NCBI GenBank assembly: GCA_020636915.1
Contig: JACJWV010000012.1
Coordinates: forward strand, 101,613-165,612
DNA: 64,000 nt
Direction: 5' to 3'
Source of the DNA: Nocardioides sp.
GTDB lineage: Bacteria; Actinomycetota; Actinomycetes; Propionibacteriales; Nocardioidaceae
The position numbers and the translations under genes are program-made. Shown here piece by piece: positions 16,763 through 26,466 of the stretch; position 1 is the first letter of the stretch, and each line of letters starts with the position of its first letter. A model generated the notes under the pieces. The model saw only the letters and a program-made list of their open reading frames with translations, was not told where the DNA came from and searched no databases.

Positions 16763-17017
16763 ATGGACAAGATGATGGGGCCGGCCGGGGTCACTCCGAT
16801 GCCATCCACGACGATCGCGCGGTTCGTGGCGATCTACGACGAGTTGTGTCCGACCGTCGACGACGAGGTTCGGGTCGAGGTCTTCGCCGAGTGCTTGGGC
16901 TGGCCGTTGTCGTCAGTCCTGACGGTGGCGGATTGGTGCCGCGACCGCGACCTCATCGATATCGACGCCGGTATGGGTGAGCCCATCCGGATCATCGAGG
17001 GGCGTTACCGCCGGTGA
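16763..17017 (+). CDS. Small protein of unknown function
   Basis: An 84-residue acidic protein that I do not recognise. It is probably helical and has a segment that could be a small winged-helix-like fold (ECLGWPLSSVLTVADWCRDRDLIDID). ATG 16763 is preceded by AAGGAG (16750-16755) at good spacing; an in-frame ATG at 16745 is an alternative. It converges on the Abi-like gene with only 6 bp between the stop codons. Being the first gene inside the element, near the att site, it could be an element-specific regulator, but nothing proves this. Confidence 0.5.
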   Translation: MDKMMGPAGVTPMPSTTIARFVAIYDELCPTVDDEVRVEVFAECLGWPLSSVLTVADWCRDRDLIDIDAGMGEPIRIIEGRYRR

Positions 17018-17023
17018 GGTAGC

Positions 17024-17830
17024 TCAGCTGCCGGCCTCGTCGTCCGTTTCCTGATCATCTTGCTGCTGCTTGTCGTCTTGATCCTGTTCGTCCTGGGTGT
17101 GGTCGGGTCGCGAGGTGAGGAGAACTGGGACGCGGGTGGTGGCCTTGATGTGGGCGGCAAGCGAGGGCTCGATGAGGTCGGCCAGCTCGAGCAGCAGTGT
17201 GTGCTTGCGTTGCAGGTCCTCGGTCAGCAGCGGCTCGTGGTGTGCCACCCGGTTGCGGAGCTCGTGCAGCTCGCCAACGCGGATGTCGACGTCGGGCCGG
17301 GCGGTGCCGGCGGGGAACGCGTGGTGCAGGTAGGGGCGCCACAGCGTGACGTCGTGTGCGCTGGAACTGAGGTAGCGCCAGAATCCGAACATCAGTTGCG
17401 CGACGATCTTGCCAGGTGCGGCCTGGCGGCCGCCGGCCTCGCGGATCGCTCGGTCGAGGTGCTCGCGGGGCTTGGTGTTGACGTCGACCTGGACGTTGAC
17501 CCGCCGCCCCTGCGCTCGGTCCCACCGTCGCTTCGTTCTCCAGACCGGAGCGAACGCCTGGGTTCCGCACAGCGTCCAGTGCTGCGGGTAGGTGGTGTGC
17601 TGCTCCAGGGCGGTGTTGTAGGCGTTGCGCAGTCCGACCTCGACGTGGGCGAGGTCGTGGAGAATGGCTGAGCTCGTGTCGGTGTTCCACTCGTACAGTT
17701 CGAGCGCAAGGTCTTGGTCACCTCCGGCGGCGGTCAGATAGACGCCGAACCGGGCAGAGCTCAGCCAGCGCGTGACCCAGGCGCCGGCGGCGACTGGCTG
17801 TAGTGGCTGTGAACTCGTCATCGAGGCCAT
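17024..17830 (-). CDS. Abi family (abortive infection-like, HEPN-type) protein
   Basis: The 268-residue product fits the Abi_2/AbiD-F-like family associated with abortive phage defence. Landmarks are WLSSARFGVYLTAAGGD at the N-terminus, LAHVEVGLRNAYN, ALxxHHAFP-like sequence and HELRNRVAHHEPLLTEDL. RNRVAH matches the Rx4-6H motif of HEPN ribonucleases. The last 25 residues are a low-complexity Asp/Gln/Glu tail. The promoter region shows GATAAT and an inverted repeat TTATCG/CGATAA (17830-17855), so the mRNA may be leaderless, starting at ATG 17830 or ATG 17821. Defence activity is inferred from family only. Confidence 0.75.
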   Translation of the reverse strand: MASMTSSQPLQPVAAGAWVTRWLSSARFGVYLTAAGGDQDLALELYEWNTDTSSAILHDLAHVEVGLRNAYNTALEQHTTYPQHWTLCGTQAFAPVWRTKRRWDRAQGRRVNVQVDVNTKPREHLDRAIREAGGRQAAPGKIVAQLMFGFWRYLSSSAHDVTLWRPYLHHAFPAGTARPDVDIRVGELHELRNRVAHHEPLLTEDLQRKHTLLLELADLIEPSLAAHIKATTRVPVLLTSRPDHTQDEQDQDDKQQQDDQETDDEAGS

Positions 17831-18152
17831 TATCGGGTAGTCTTCTTCTCGATAAGCCCCAGTGGACCTCTGACCTTCACGGTCATGTCGCTGGGGCTAA
17901 GAACATTTTTAGGGCCCGATGTGGCCCAAAGCCACTCGCGCCGACGCACGGGCGACCCAAGAGCGCAGCCTTCGAACTTTGGGTGCACGCGCAGGCAGGG
18001 TGAACGCGGAGCCGGTTAGCCAACTGGTGACGCCACTTACCTATCTAGGTTCGAGCAACGGCGCCCGCGTCTCGCCCGGACGCCCGTTCTACGACAGCCT
18101 TATAGAAGAGCTACACCTGATATGGAGTGACCTCCTGTCAGAGTGGCAGCAC

Positions 18153-18186
18153 AGGCGCCCGTCCCGAGCGATCGGGACGGGCGCCT
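18153..18186. terminator. 15 bp hairpin with GCGA tetraloop
   Basis: A perfect 15-bp stem (18153-18167 with 18172-18186) closes a GCGA loop, which is a stable GNRA type. It is followed on the plus strand by a moderately T-rich stretch (TGCTTCGTCGTCTT). It lies between the Abi-like gene's promoter side and the 3' end of the IS110 transposase. The remainder of 17831-18404 shows no convincing gene. Confidence 0.55.
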
Positions 18187-18404
18187 CGTGCTTCGTCGTC
18201 TTGATGGCTGGTGAGCGTGTCGTTGGCGACGCGCGGTCAGACTGATATGCGCGGGTTGGGTACCGCAGGACGGTGTTTCGGCAGGAGCGGGACCGCGTGT
18301 CTAGCGTCGAGCGTCGCGGACGGGGTGTCCGTTGCTCATAGGTGTCTCGCGGGTCGCTCCACGCGCTGCCACCAGCCTGTTGGACGACGGAGCAGCTCGG
18401 GTGG

Positions 18405-19520
18405 CTACTCCTCGAGCACGGCCAGTGACCAGCACCAGCCGGCGAGCTCGCGTGCGATAGCGACGTTGGCGATCGTGGGTCGCTTGCGGCGCTCGATGAA
18501 CTTCACCCAGCGTGCGTGCAGTCGCCGATTTCCCTCGTCCCCGCGAGCGCGTGCTTCGGCGGGTGCCAGCGCCCAGCGGTCACGCATGGTCTTGCCCACC
18601 AGATAGCGGGCGCGATGGTGCCAGGCGGCTTCGACCAGCAGTCGCCGCACGTGGGTGTTGCCGGTCTTGGTGATCGAGCCCTGCACCCGCGACGCGCCCG
18701 AGGAGTACTCGCTGGGCACCAGGCCGACAAAGGAGCCGATGGTGTTGCCGGTGAACCGGTGCCAGTCGCCGACCTCGACCGCCAATGCGAACCCGGTCAA
18801 CGTGCTGATTCCACGAAGGCATCCCAGTCGTCGCACGATCGGAGTGAACTCAGAATCGGCAGCCAGCTCCTCGATCGCGGCATCGAGCCGGTCACGGCGT
18901 GCCTTGGTTGTCAGCGCGTGCTCGTAGTCGAACTCGAAGGTCATTTCGGTGGCCCGGCCAGCAGTCGCGGTGAGCTGAGTGCGGGCCTCGTGGCGCAGCC
19001 AGGCGTCGTGCTTGCTGGTCCAGGCGTCACCGCCGGAGTAGACGATCCCGTGACGCAGCAGCAACTTCGACAACCGGTGCCGGGCCCGCATCAGGTCGGC
19101 CCGGCAGTCCTCCCGGGCCCGCACCAGGTCCCGCGCCGCCTCCTGGGCGACCGTGGGGATCGACACCGCGGTGACCTCGTCCAACCGCAGTAGCCGTGCC
19201 AGGTGGACCGCGTCCTTGGCGTCGGTCTTCACCCGGTCACCCGACGGCTTCTGCAACTTCGACGGCGCCACGACCTCACACCTGATCCCCGCCGCGGTCA
19301 GCTGTCGGTGCAGCCCGAACCCGGTCGGGCCAGCCTCGTAGGCCACCGCCACCGGACCCGCCAGCTGACTCACCCAGGACCGGATGTGCTCGTAGGACGG
19401 GGTCAGTTTCGCCTGGACGAGCTCGCCCGTGACGCCATCGATCGCTGCTGCCGCGACCGACCGTGCGTGCACGTCGAGCCCAACGCTCGTACGCTCGGTA
19501 AACACCGGGGCCTCCCACAA
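18405..19520 (-). CDS. IS110 family transposase
   Basis: A DEDD-type transposase with 371 codons and no frameshift. The N-terminal catalytic domain shows GLDVHARSVAAAAID (first Asp), AYEAGPTGFG (Glu) and KTDAKDAVHLARLLR (Asp pair). The C-terminal Transposase_20 domain shows LGCLRGISTLTGFALAVEVGD, FVGLVPSEYSSG and GNTHVRRLLVEAAW with the conserved serine region. Translation may begin at TTG 19520 or at GTG 19505. IS110 elements lack long terminal inverted repeats, so the exact ends are not visible. They carry a noncoding guide (bridge) RNA; the stretch upstream of the gene (19521-19640) is a candidate, with a CCGAG/CTCGG hairpin at 19533-19555. Confidence 0.93.
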   Translation of the reverse strand: MWEAPVFTERTSVGLDVHARSVAAAAIDGVTGELVQAKLTPSYEHIRSWVSQLAGPVAVAYEAGPTGFGLHRQLTAAGIRCEVVAPSKLQKPSGDRVKTDAKDAVHLARLLRLDEVTAVSIPTVAQEAARDLVRAREDCRADLMRARHRLSKLLLRHGIVYSGGDAWTSKHDAWLRHEARTQLTATAGRATEMTFEFDYEHALTTKARRDRLDAAIEELAADSEFTPIVRRLGCLRGISTLTGFALAVEVGDWHRFTGNTIGSFVGLVPSEYSSGASRVQGSITKTGNTHVRRLLVEAAWHHRARYLVGKTMRDRWALAPAEARARGDEGNRRLHARWVKFIERRKRPTIANVAIARELAGWCWSLAVLEE

Positions 19521-19995
19521 CTGTTGGATAGGCCGAGCAGGCCAGCCCTACTCGGTAACCCACGACCATTTGTGAGTGGGGCCCCGGCCCGCAACCCTCA
19601 GCAACCCTGAGCGGTCACTCCATACCGTCTAGAGCAGAGCGATGCCTTCCTCTTGCCATCGCGACCTAGTGTCCGCATCTCGGCAAGTCGGTTGGTTCGT
19701 TCCGCCCCTGCACGCGCACGGTCGCCTACCGGGTGTGCGACGGTCGTTCCGGATCTGCGATGGTCGTTCCCTCTCCTTCGTTCTCAGCGGCGCGGCCCCC
19801 GACTGGCTCGGGCAGTCTTCTGTCGACTCGACTCGACTCGTCCGGCGGCCGCTTAAGGATTGCTGAGAGAGCTCGTGTGCGGCGCAGATCGACTTAGGCT
19901 CGAGGGCAGTGTAGGAGCGGGCTGTTACGTCGATGGAGGTCAGTGGTGCAGTTGAGCCGCGGCGCCGTCCGATCGCCCCAGTGTGGTCGGTGTCG

Positions 19996-20688
19996 ATGAG
20001 CAGCCTCCTGGTCGTTGAGGACGATCCTGCGCTCATCGCGAGCCTGAAGCGGACCCTGGCGTTCGAGGGGTATGTGGTGACGACTGCGGCGGACAGTGAG
20101 CAGGCGTGGGCGGAGGTGACGGTCCGGCGTCCTGACTGCCTGATCGTGGATGTTGGCCTGCCTGGGGTGTCGGGGCTTGAGCTGACTCGGCGCCTGCGGC
20201 GCAGTGGGGACCAGACGCCGGTGTTGATGCTGACGGCCCGTCAGTTGACCGGTGACCGGGTGGCGGGGCTCGACGCCGGCGCTGACGACTACTTGACCAA
20301 GCCGTTCGAGGTGGAGGAGCTGCTGGCGCGGATCCGCGCGCTGCTGCGCCGCAGCGGGCTGACCGCGGATCCGGGTGCGCCGGCGGAGCGGGTGGTCGGT
20401 GACCTGCGGCTGGACACGCTGAGCCACGAGGTGCACCGGGGTGATCGGGAGGTGGTCCTGACGCGCACCGAGTTCCTGCTGCTGGAGTTCTTGATGGCTC
20501 ACCCGCGCCAGGTGCTCAGCCGGTCCCAGTTGCTGCGTCATGTGTGGGGTTCGGACTTCGACTCCGGCTCGAACACGGTCGAGGTCTTCGTGTCGTACCT
20601 GCGCCGCAAGACCGAGGCCGCCGGGGAGCCCCGCCTGATCCACACCGTCCGCGGTGCCGGGTACATCATCAAGGAGCCACGACCGTGA
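19996..20688 (+). CDS. OmpR/PhoB family response regulator
   Basis: A 230-residue two-component regulator. The receiver domain (residues about 1-118) has the acidic pair VVEDD, the phosphoacceptor Asp in CLIVDVGLPG, Thr in MLTARQ and Lys in YLTKPFEVEELLARI. A winged-helix DNA-binding domain follows (RTEFLLLEFLMAHPRQVLSRSQLLRHVWG, ending TVRGAGYIIKE). ATG 19996 is chosen because the receiver begins directly after it. The gene overlaps the kinase gene by 4 bp (GTGA). It is intact although its partner kinase is broken. The 19641-19995 stretch upstream shows short TCGAC direct repeats but no gene. Confidence 0.93.
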   Translation: MSSLLVVEDDPALIASLKRTLAFEGYVVTTAADSEQAWAEVTVRRPDCLIVDVGLPGVSGLELTRRLRRSGDQTPVLMLTARQLTGDRVAGLDAGADDYLTKPFEVEELLARIRALLRRSGLTADPGAPAERVVGDLRLDTLSHEVHRGDREVVLTRTEFLLLEFLMAHPRQVLSRSQLLRHVWGSDFDSGSNTVEVFVSYLRRKTEAAGEPRLIHTVRGAGYIIKEPRP

Positions 20689-22111
20689 GCGCCGCCCGTG
20701 CGCGGTCGCTGTTCGACTCGCGGCGCTGGAGCGTGCGGACCCGTCTCTCGCTGGTCTCGACGGTGGCCGCCACGGTCGGGCTCCTGGGCGCCAGCACGGC
20801 GGCGTACGTCGTGACCCGCAGCGTGCTCTACGGGCAGATCGACGACGGGCTCACCTCGGCCATGTCCAGTGTCGGCGCACGGCCGGGCGGCCAGTTCCCC
20901 GAACCGCCCGAGACTGTGCTGTGCGACACGCTCGACAGCGCCGACGCGCCCGCGCCGGGACAGTTCACCATGGAGCTGGTGAAGCCGGACGGCAGCACCT
21001 GCAAGAACCCCTCGGTGCCCGGTGTGCAGCTCGACGAGAGCGACGTCGAGCTACCCGGCGGCTCGGAGATCACGCTGTCCGACGGGGTGCTGTCCGACGG
21101 GCACGCTGCCCGGATCGCGTCCACCCGGGCTGAGGGGTCGGCCGGCTCGACGCTTCTCCTCGCTCGGGACATCCAGGGCGTGCTGGACGTGCTGGGCATC
21201 CTCAAGCTGACGCTGTTGGGCGTGACCGTGCTCGGCGCGTTGGTCGCGCTCGCGTTGAGCCGGTGGACCACGAGAGCCGGGCTGCGCCCGATCACGCGTT
21301 TCACGCGGCTGGCCGAGGAGATCGCCGATCGAGGTCGGGCGGACGACAGCTGATCGCATCGGCGGTCGGGGCAACGCAGCAACGGCGACGGCTCGACCGC
21401 TGGCTCACGCGTTCGACCATGACGGCGGCTCTCCGACGCCGAGGAGAGGCGCGCCGGCTGGTCGCGGACGCGGGGCTGGCTGCGCGCCCTGTCGAGCCTC
21501 CGCGCCAGCGTCGACCTCCACCGCGCTCCCGCCGGTCGGGTCGCGAGCTGTCACCCGGACGACGGAGCAGCTCCTCGACGACCTCGCCGGAGCAGACCCG
21601 CAGGCTCTCCGGTCTCGTCGACGGGCTGTCCGGCGCGCGACGACGCACCGGCCGATCGCAGTTCACGACGGTGCGTCTCGACTCGTGCGTCGAGGCCGCT
21701 CTGGGCCGGGTCCGCACCCGGGTGGACGGTCATGAGCTGCGGGCCGAGATCGAGTCGGTCACGGTGCTGGGCGACGAGACCGACCTGGAGCGTGCTGCGC
21801 TCAACCTGCTCGACAACGCGGTGAAGTTCTCGCCCGCCGGCTCCGTGGTCGATGTCGACCTGACCGACGGGCTGCTGACGGTCTCTGACCGCGGGAGCGG
21901 GATCGCGGAGAAGGACGCGTCCCGCGCGTTCGAGAGGTTCTGGCGCTCACCCCGCGCGCGTGCACTGCCCGGCAGCGGGCTGGGCCTGGCGATCGTGCGG
22001 GACACCGCGGAGCGACACGGTGGGTGGGCGACGCTGCGGCCGCGCCTCGGTGGCGGGACGGTCGCCAGTCTCTACGTTCCCCCGCTCGAGACCACGCCTG
22101 AGGATCTCTAA
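20685..22111 (+). pseudogene. Sensor histidine kinase, frameshifted and missing its H-box
   Basis: The GTG at 20685 starts a typical kinase N-terminus: one helix near residue 25, a periplasmic domain, and a second helix with HAMP-like GLRPITRFTRLAEEIA. That frame stops at 21353. The sequence continues in other frames through RRLVADAG, ELSP, QTRRLSGLVDGL and an intact ATPase end (NLLDNAVKFSPAG, SDRGSGI, GSGLGLAIV). Compared with the family's RLVADAGHELRTPL, the bases that would encode the HELRTP motif around 21475-21490 are shortened, so the phosphorylated histidine is lost. At least three indels are needed to restore the frame. Sequencing error is possible, but neighbouring genes decay in the same way. 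Confidence 0.8.
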
Positions 22112-22125
22112 TCCCTCCCTAATCC
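22108..22125 (+). promoter_or_regulatory. 11 bp direct repeat, probable response-regulator site
   Basis: CTAATCC occurs at 22108-22114 and 22119-22125, an 11-bp spacing as used by tandem OmpR/PhoB-type dimers. It lies about 120 bp upstream of the exporter adaptor gene and at the end of the kinase gene, so the adjacent regulator probably activates the exporter operon. Binding is inferred from spacing and position only. Confidence 0.45.
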
Positions 22126-22241
22126 TGCGCCGATCGTCCGTTCACCGCCGCGACGCAGTCTGGAACATGAGCCGGCTGCGCTCGAGCCATCTGCTCGTCT
22201 GCAGCCGGCTTCCACCGTGCCCAGAACACGAGAGAGACACC

Positions 22242-23787
22242 GTGCCCACTCGATTCCTCCACAAGCCCGGCCGAGGTGCCGTCATCAACGGCGTCATCGC
22301 TCTGGCGGTCCTGCTGGTCGTCCTGCTCACCGTCTGGACGGTGACCAGCGACGACACCACCGCGACCAGCGCGACGCAGACCACCGAGGTGAGCCGCGGC
22401 AGCGTCACCGCCACGGTCAGTGCGAGCGGCAACGTCGAGTCGGTCGACACGATCAACGTGGACTTCCAGGGCTCCGGCGGGATCGTGAAGGAGATCTACG
22501 TCGAGCAGGGCCGCCCAGGTCCCGCAAGGGTCAGGCGCTGGCGCGGGTCGACCAGACCTCGGCGCGCCAGAGCCTGCGCTCCGCGCAGGCCGGGCTCGCG
22601 TCGGCGCAGGCCGGGCTCGAGACGGCCACCCAGGGGCGGACCAGCGCGGAGGCTGCGCAGGACCAGCAGTCGATCGCGTCGGCCCCAGCAGTCGGTCTCT
22701 GCCGCCCAGGTCAGGTTAAGCAACGCGCCCGACAGACAGCGGAACCTGGACCGTCGGCACCAGAACCAGTCGTCGCTGGGCCGAGCGCGCCTCGCAGCGC
22801 GCTTAGGCCCAGCAACAGGCGCAGGAGCTTACGGCGCCGATCATTTCTGCCGAGGCTCTGACCCTCAGCGGCCAGTCAGCGACCTCGGCGGCGCGAACCT
22901 CGCTGGCGACCGCGCAGGCGACCCGATCGCAGACCTTGCTCGCCAACGGCAGAGCATCCGCACCCAGCAGTCCGCGGTCGCGTCAGCCTTGGGGCCTCCA
23001 GTCATGAGCCGCCGTCGCAGTCAACGCCGGGCACTGAACCGGTGGTGTAGTGCGCAGCGCAGGTCGCCAGCACAGGTGGCCGTCGACCAGGCCCATACCG
23101 ACTGCGCCAGACCGTCCTGCGTGCGCCGGCCGCCAGCGAATCGCGTCAGTCAGCAGTGTCGTCGGCGGTAGGGCCTCGAGCGCCACGGGCGCGTCGTCGG
23201 CGCGTCCTCGACCTCCGTCCGAGCAGCACCTCAGGCAGCGGATTAGCAGCAGCTCGACGACGAGCACCAGCGGCTTCCGTGACGTGATGGTGTCGGCCGG
23301 CGTCCTGCAGTAAGAAAGGCGATGGTGGCCACGGGCCGGTATCGACGCGCCGTCCAGGTGGGGCAGAACGCGCAGATCGATGGCCGCCGACGACCGGACG
23401 TTCGCCGGGACGGTCGCAGGCGTCGACGCCGTGGAGACCGTCACGAACGCGTCGTCAGTACGGCAATGCGGTACTTCGACGGCCGAAGGGCGTCAAGCTC
23501 GGTCAGACCGCAACATCGTCGCCACGACGGGGTCCAGGGACGACGTCAACGCGCCTCAACGCCGCCCTCGACAAATCGGCGGCCAGACCACGGCGACCGT
23601 GCAGGCGGACGACGGCACCACCAGGACCGCCCCGGTCGAGGTCGGCCTGGAGGGCGACAGCCAGACCCAGATCATCTCCGGGCTCGAGCCCGGCGACGTG
23701 CTGGTCATCCCGCAGCAGTCAGGCGGATCGGGCGGCTTCACCTTCCCCGGCGCCGGTGGCCTGGGCGGCATCGGCGGCGCACCGTGA
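22242..23787 (+). pseudogene. MacA/HlyD-like membrane fusion (adaptor) protein, multiply frameshifted
   Basis: The start (GTG 22242 after AGAGAGACACC) gives a clean N-terminus: one helix (INGVIALAVLLVVLLTVWTV) and the biotinyl-lipoyl strand SRGSVTATVSASGNVESVDTINV. The frame breaks near 22510. Coiled-coil sequence continues in another frame (ARQSLRSAQAGLASAQAGLE), then QQSVSAAQVRLSNA, and fragments are scattered up to the intact C-terminus (VEVGLEGDSQTQIISGLEPGDVLVIPQ, then a Gly-rich end). Many indels lie between 22510 and 23590. An intact version would link a MacB-type ABC exporter to the outer surface. Its stop overlaps the ATPase start (GTGA). Confidence 0.75.
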
Positions 23788-24545
23788 CGCGAAGCCCCCG
23801 AGTCGAGCGGCCACACGTCGTCGACATGCGCCGGATCCGCAAGACCTACGGCTCCGGAGAGACCGCCGTGCACGCCCTGGACGGGGTGGACATCAGCGTC
23901 GAGCAGGGCGACTACGTCGCCATCATGGGTGCCTCGGGTTCGGGGAAGTCGACGCTGATGAACATCATCGGCTGCCTCGACGTCCCCACCAGCGGGCGGT
24001 ACCTCATCGACGGCATCGACGTGCGCCACCTCAGCGATCGGCAGCTGTCCCTGATCCGCAACCGCAAGATCGGGTTCATCTTCCAGAGCTTCAACCTGAT
24101 CGCCCGGACCACGGCCGCCAGCAACGTGGAGCTGCCGCTGGCCTACGCCGGAGTCCGGCTGGCCGAGCGTCGGGAACGCGCTGCCCGCGCCCTGGAGCTC
24201 GTGGGGCTCGCCGACCGGACCGGCCACCAGCCCAACGAGCTCTCCGGTGGCCAGCAGCAGCGCGTGGCAGTCGCGCGCGCGATCGTCACCGAGCCGGTCC
24301 TCCTGCTGGCCGACGAGCCCACCGGAGCTCTGGACAGCAAGAGCACCGCCGACGTGCTCGACCTGTTCGACCAGCTCGCGCTCGAGGGCCGCACGATCGT
24401 GGTCATCACCCACGAGGACGACGTGGCCGCTCGGGCCAAGCGCGTCGTACGGATGCGCGACGGTGCCATCGTGTCCGACGTCCGCACCGTGGGCGTGGAT
24501 GCTCCGCCCCCGCACCTCGGCTCCCGTGAGGTGGCCACCCGATGA
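23784..24545 (+). CDS. MacB/LolD-type ABC transporter ATP-binding protein
   Basis: A 253-residue ATPase of the MacB/LolD class, which powers export or lipoprotein release. Walker A is GASGSGKSTLMNIIG, the signature is LSGGQQQRVAVARA, Walker B is LLLADEPTGALD, and H-loop VITHED follows. The family-typical NRKIGFIFQSFNLI Q-loop is present. GTG 23784 overlaps the adaptor stop and the stop overlaps the permease start (ATGA), so the three genes were an operon. This subunit is intact, but the adaptor and the permease are both broken, so the transporter is unlikely to work. Confidence 0.92.
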   Translation: MTRSPRVERPHVVDMRRIRKTYGSGETAVHALDGVDISVEQGDYVAIMGASGSGKSTLMNIIGCLDVPTSGRYLIDGIDVRHLSDRQLSLIRNRKIGFIFQSFNLIARTTAASNVELPLAYAGVRLAERRERAARALELVGLADRTGHQPNELSGGQQQRVAVARAIVTEPVLLLADEPTGALDSKSTADVLDLFDQLALEGRTIVVITHEDDVAARAKRVVRMRDGAIVSDVRTVGVDAPPPHLGSREVATR

Positions 24546-25844
24546 ACGTGCGCGAGGCGCTGCGGTTCGCGTGGCGCGGCGTGATGGCGAACAAGGTCAG
24601 GTCGTTCCTGACGACGCTGGGCATCCTGATCGGCGTCGCGGCTGTGATCATCCTGGTCGCCGTCGGCACCGGGTCGAGCCGCAGCGTCCAGGAGCAGATC
24701 AGCTCCCTGGGCAGCAACACGTTGACGGTCACGGCGTCCGCCACCGGCGCGGCAGGTGGCTTTCCGGGCGGCGGCGGGGGCTTCCCCGGCGGGGGCGGCG
24801 GCCTGCCCGGCGCGGGGGCTGACAGCGGGGCCGGTAGCCAGAGCTCCACCGACGTGCGCGCCGCTGTCCTCACGTTGGACGACGCCAAGGCGATCGCGAC
24901 CTCCGGCGAGGCCCCCGACGTCCTCGGCGTGGCGCCCGTGGTCAGCGCCCAGTCGGTGACCGCGACCTACCGCGGCTCGACGCGACGTGAACACCGCCAG
25001 CCGGGACGACACCGGCTACCTGGCCATCGACAACACCCGGGTCGTCGAGGGCCGCAACTTCACCGACGACGAGTACCTCGACCACGCCGCGGTGGCGCTG
25101 GTCGGGCAGACCGTCGCCGAGGACCTCGTCGGCTCCGACACCTCCGAGATCGTCGGCAGGACGATCGCCCTCAACGGCGTCGAGTTCGAGGTCGTCGGCC
25201 TGCTGGAGGAGAAGGGTTCGACCGGTCCCCAGGACCAGGACGACCGCGTCATCGCCCCGGCCACCGCCGTCCAGGACGCACTGTCGGGGTACGGCGCGAT
25301 CGACTCGATCTCGGTCAAGGCGACCTCGCCCGACACCGTGGACGCGGCGCAGAGCCAGGTCGAGGCGATCCTCGACACCCGGCACGGCGTCACGGCCGCC
25401 GACCGCGACTACTCGGTGTCGAGCGCTTCCTCGATCCTCTCGGCGGCCACCTCGTCCAACCAGACCTTCACGGTGCTGCTCGGCGCGGTGGCGGCGATCT
25501 CGCTGCTGGTCGGCGGGATCGGGGTCATGAACATCATGCTCGTGACCGTCACCGAACGGACCCGCGAGATCGGGATCCGCAAGGCGATCGGCGCCGGCAA
25601 GGCCGACATCGTCGGCCAGTTCCTGGTCGAGGCCATCCTGCTGTCACTCTTCGGCGGGATCGTCGGCGTCGTCGTCGGCCTGGTGGGGTCCCAGTTCACC
25701 ATCGTCGGCGTCGAGCCCGTCGTAGCGCCGTACTCGGTCTTCCTCGCCTTCGGCGTCGCTCTGCTGATCGGGCTGTTCTTCGGCCTCTACCCCGCCAACC
25801 GTGCCGCCTCGCTGCGGCCCATCGACGCGCTGCGCTACGAGTGA
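24542..25844 (+). pseudogene. MacB-like ABC transporter permease with a frameshift
   Basis: The first part (from ATG 24542) reads MNVREALRFAWRGVMANKVR, one helix, the MacB periplasmic start (SLGSNTLTV), a Gly/Pro-rich insertion and VLGVAPVVSAQSVTATYRG. The frame is lost near 24985 and resumes in another frame with TGYLAIDNTRVVEGRNF up to the last three helices (GAVAAISLLVGGIGVMNIML, FLVEAILLSLFGGIVGVVVGL, YPANRAASLRPIDALRYE). One indel is enough to explain it. The complete protein would have about 430 residues, normal for the family. Confidence 0.8.
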
Positions 25845-25869
25845 GCGACTCGTGAACCAGGAGGAACCC

Positions 25870-26466
25870 ATGACCGACGTGACCAGCGAGCCGCCGGCCC
25901 CGACCGACGACGACCTGTTCGACGAGGAGTGGCTCGCCACCGACACCAAGCGGCACCGCGCCCGCACCGTCCTCATCGTGCTGCTCCTGGCCGCCTGCGT
26001 CTTCTACGCCGGCACCGTTGTGCAGAAGCACTACGGGACGTCGTCTGCGTCCGGGTCCGCGGCGACGCCCAGCCCCGGGGCCGGTGGATTGCCGTCCCTG
26101 CCCGAGGGCGCCAGTGGAGGCTTGCCGGGTGGCGGCACGCTGCCGTCCGGCGGCGCCGGTCCGTCCAGCGGCGGAGCGACCTCTGACGCTGACCCGTCCG
26201 GGAGCGATGCCGGTGCGTCCACTGCGAGCACGCCGGTCGTGGTCGGCACGCTGAAGAAGGTCGCGGGCGATACCTGGACCGTCGTGGACTTCGGCGGTCG
26301 GGCCCACCGGGTCCGGGTCAGCGACAACACCCAGGTCACCCGCCCCCTCGGCGACGCCGCCGACGCGATCCAGGTCGGCGCCGACGTCTCAGTCGAGGGG
26401 ACGACGGCCGACTCAGGTCTGGTCACGCCACGTGACCTCTCACTCGAGCGAAGATGTCACGCCTGA
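25870..26466 (+). CDS. Membrane-anchored protein with a DUF5666-like C-terminal domain
   Basis: The 198-residue product has a short cytoplasmic N-terminus, one helix (TVLIVLLLAACVFYAGTVVQ, about residues 36-55), a long Gly/Ser/Pro-rich extracytoplasmic linker and a small beta domain (VVVGTLKKVAGDTWTVVDF, then VRVSDNTQVTR and VGADVSVEGTTAD) like DUF5666. ATG 25870 follows CAGGAGGAAC. Such proteins often end exporter operons of this kind. The last residues (PRDLSLERRCHA) look out of frame for this family, so the 3' end may also carry an indel. Confidence 0.65.
   Translation: MTDVTSEPPAPTDDDLFDEEWLATDTKRHRARTVLIVLLLAACVFYAGTVVQKHYGTSSASGSAATPSPGAGGLPSLPEGASGGLPGGGTLPSGGAGPSSGGATSDADPSGSDAGASTASTPVVVGTLKKVAGDTWTVVDFGGRAHRVRVSDNTQVTRPLGDAADAIQVGADVSVEGTTADSGLVTPRDLSLERRCHA

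Noticed and set aside
17919..18245. Possible 108-codon plus-strand gene between the Abi-like and IS110 genes
   Set aside because: No ribosome-binding site and no recognisable domain, and a strong hairpin lies inside its 3' part.
19629..20036. Minus-strand frame upstream of the response regulator
   Set aside because: It overlaps the start of the response regulator gene and has no domain or ribosome-binding site.
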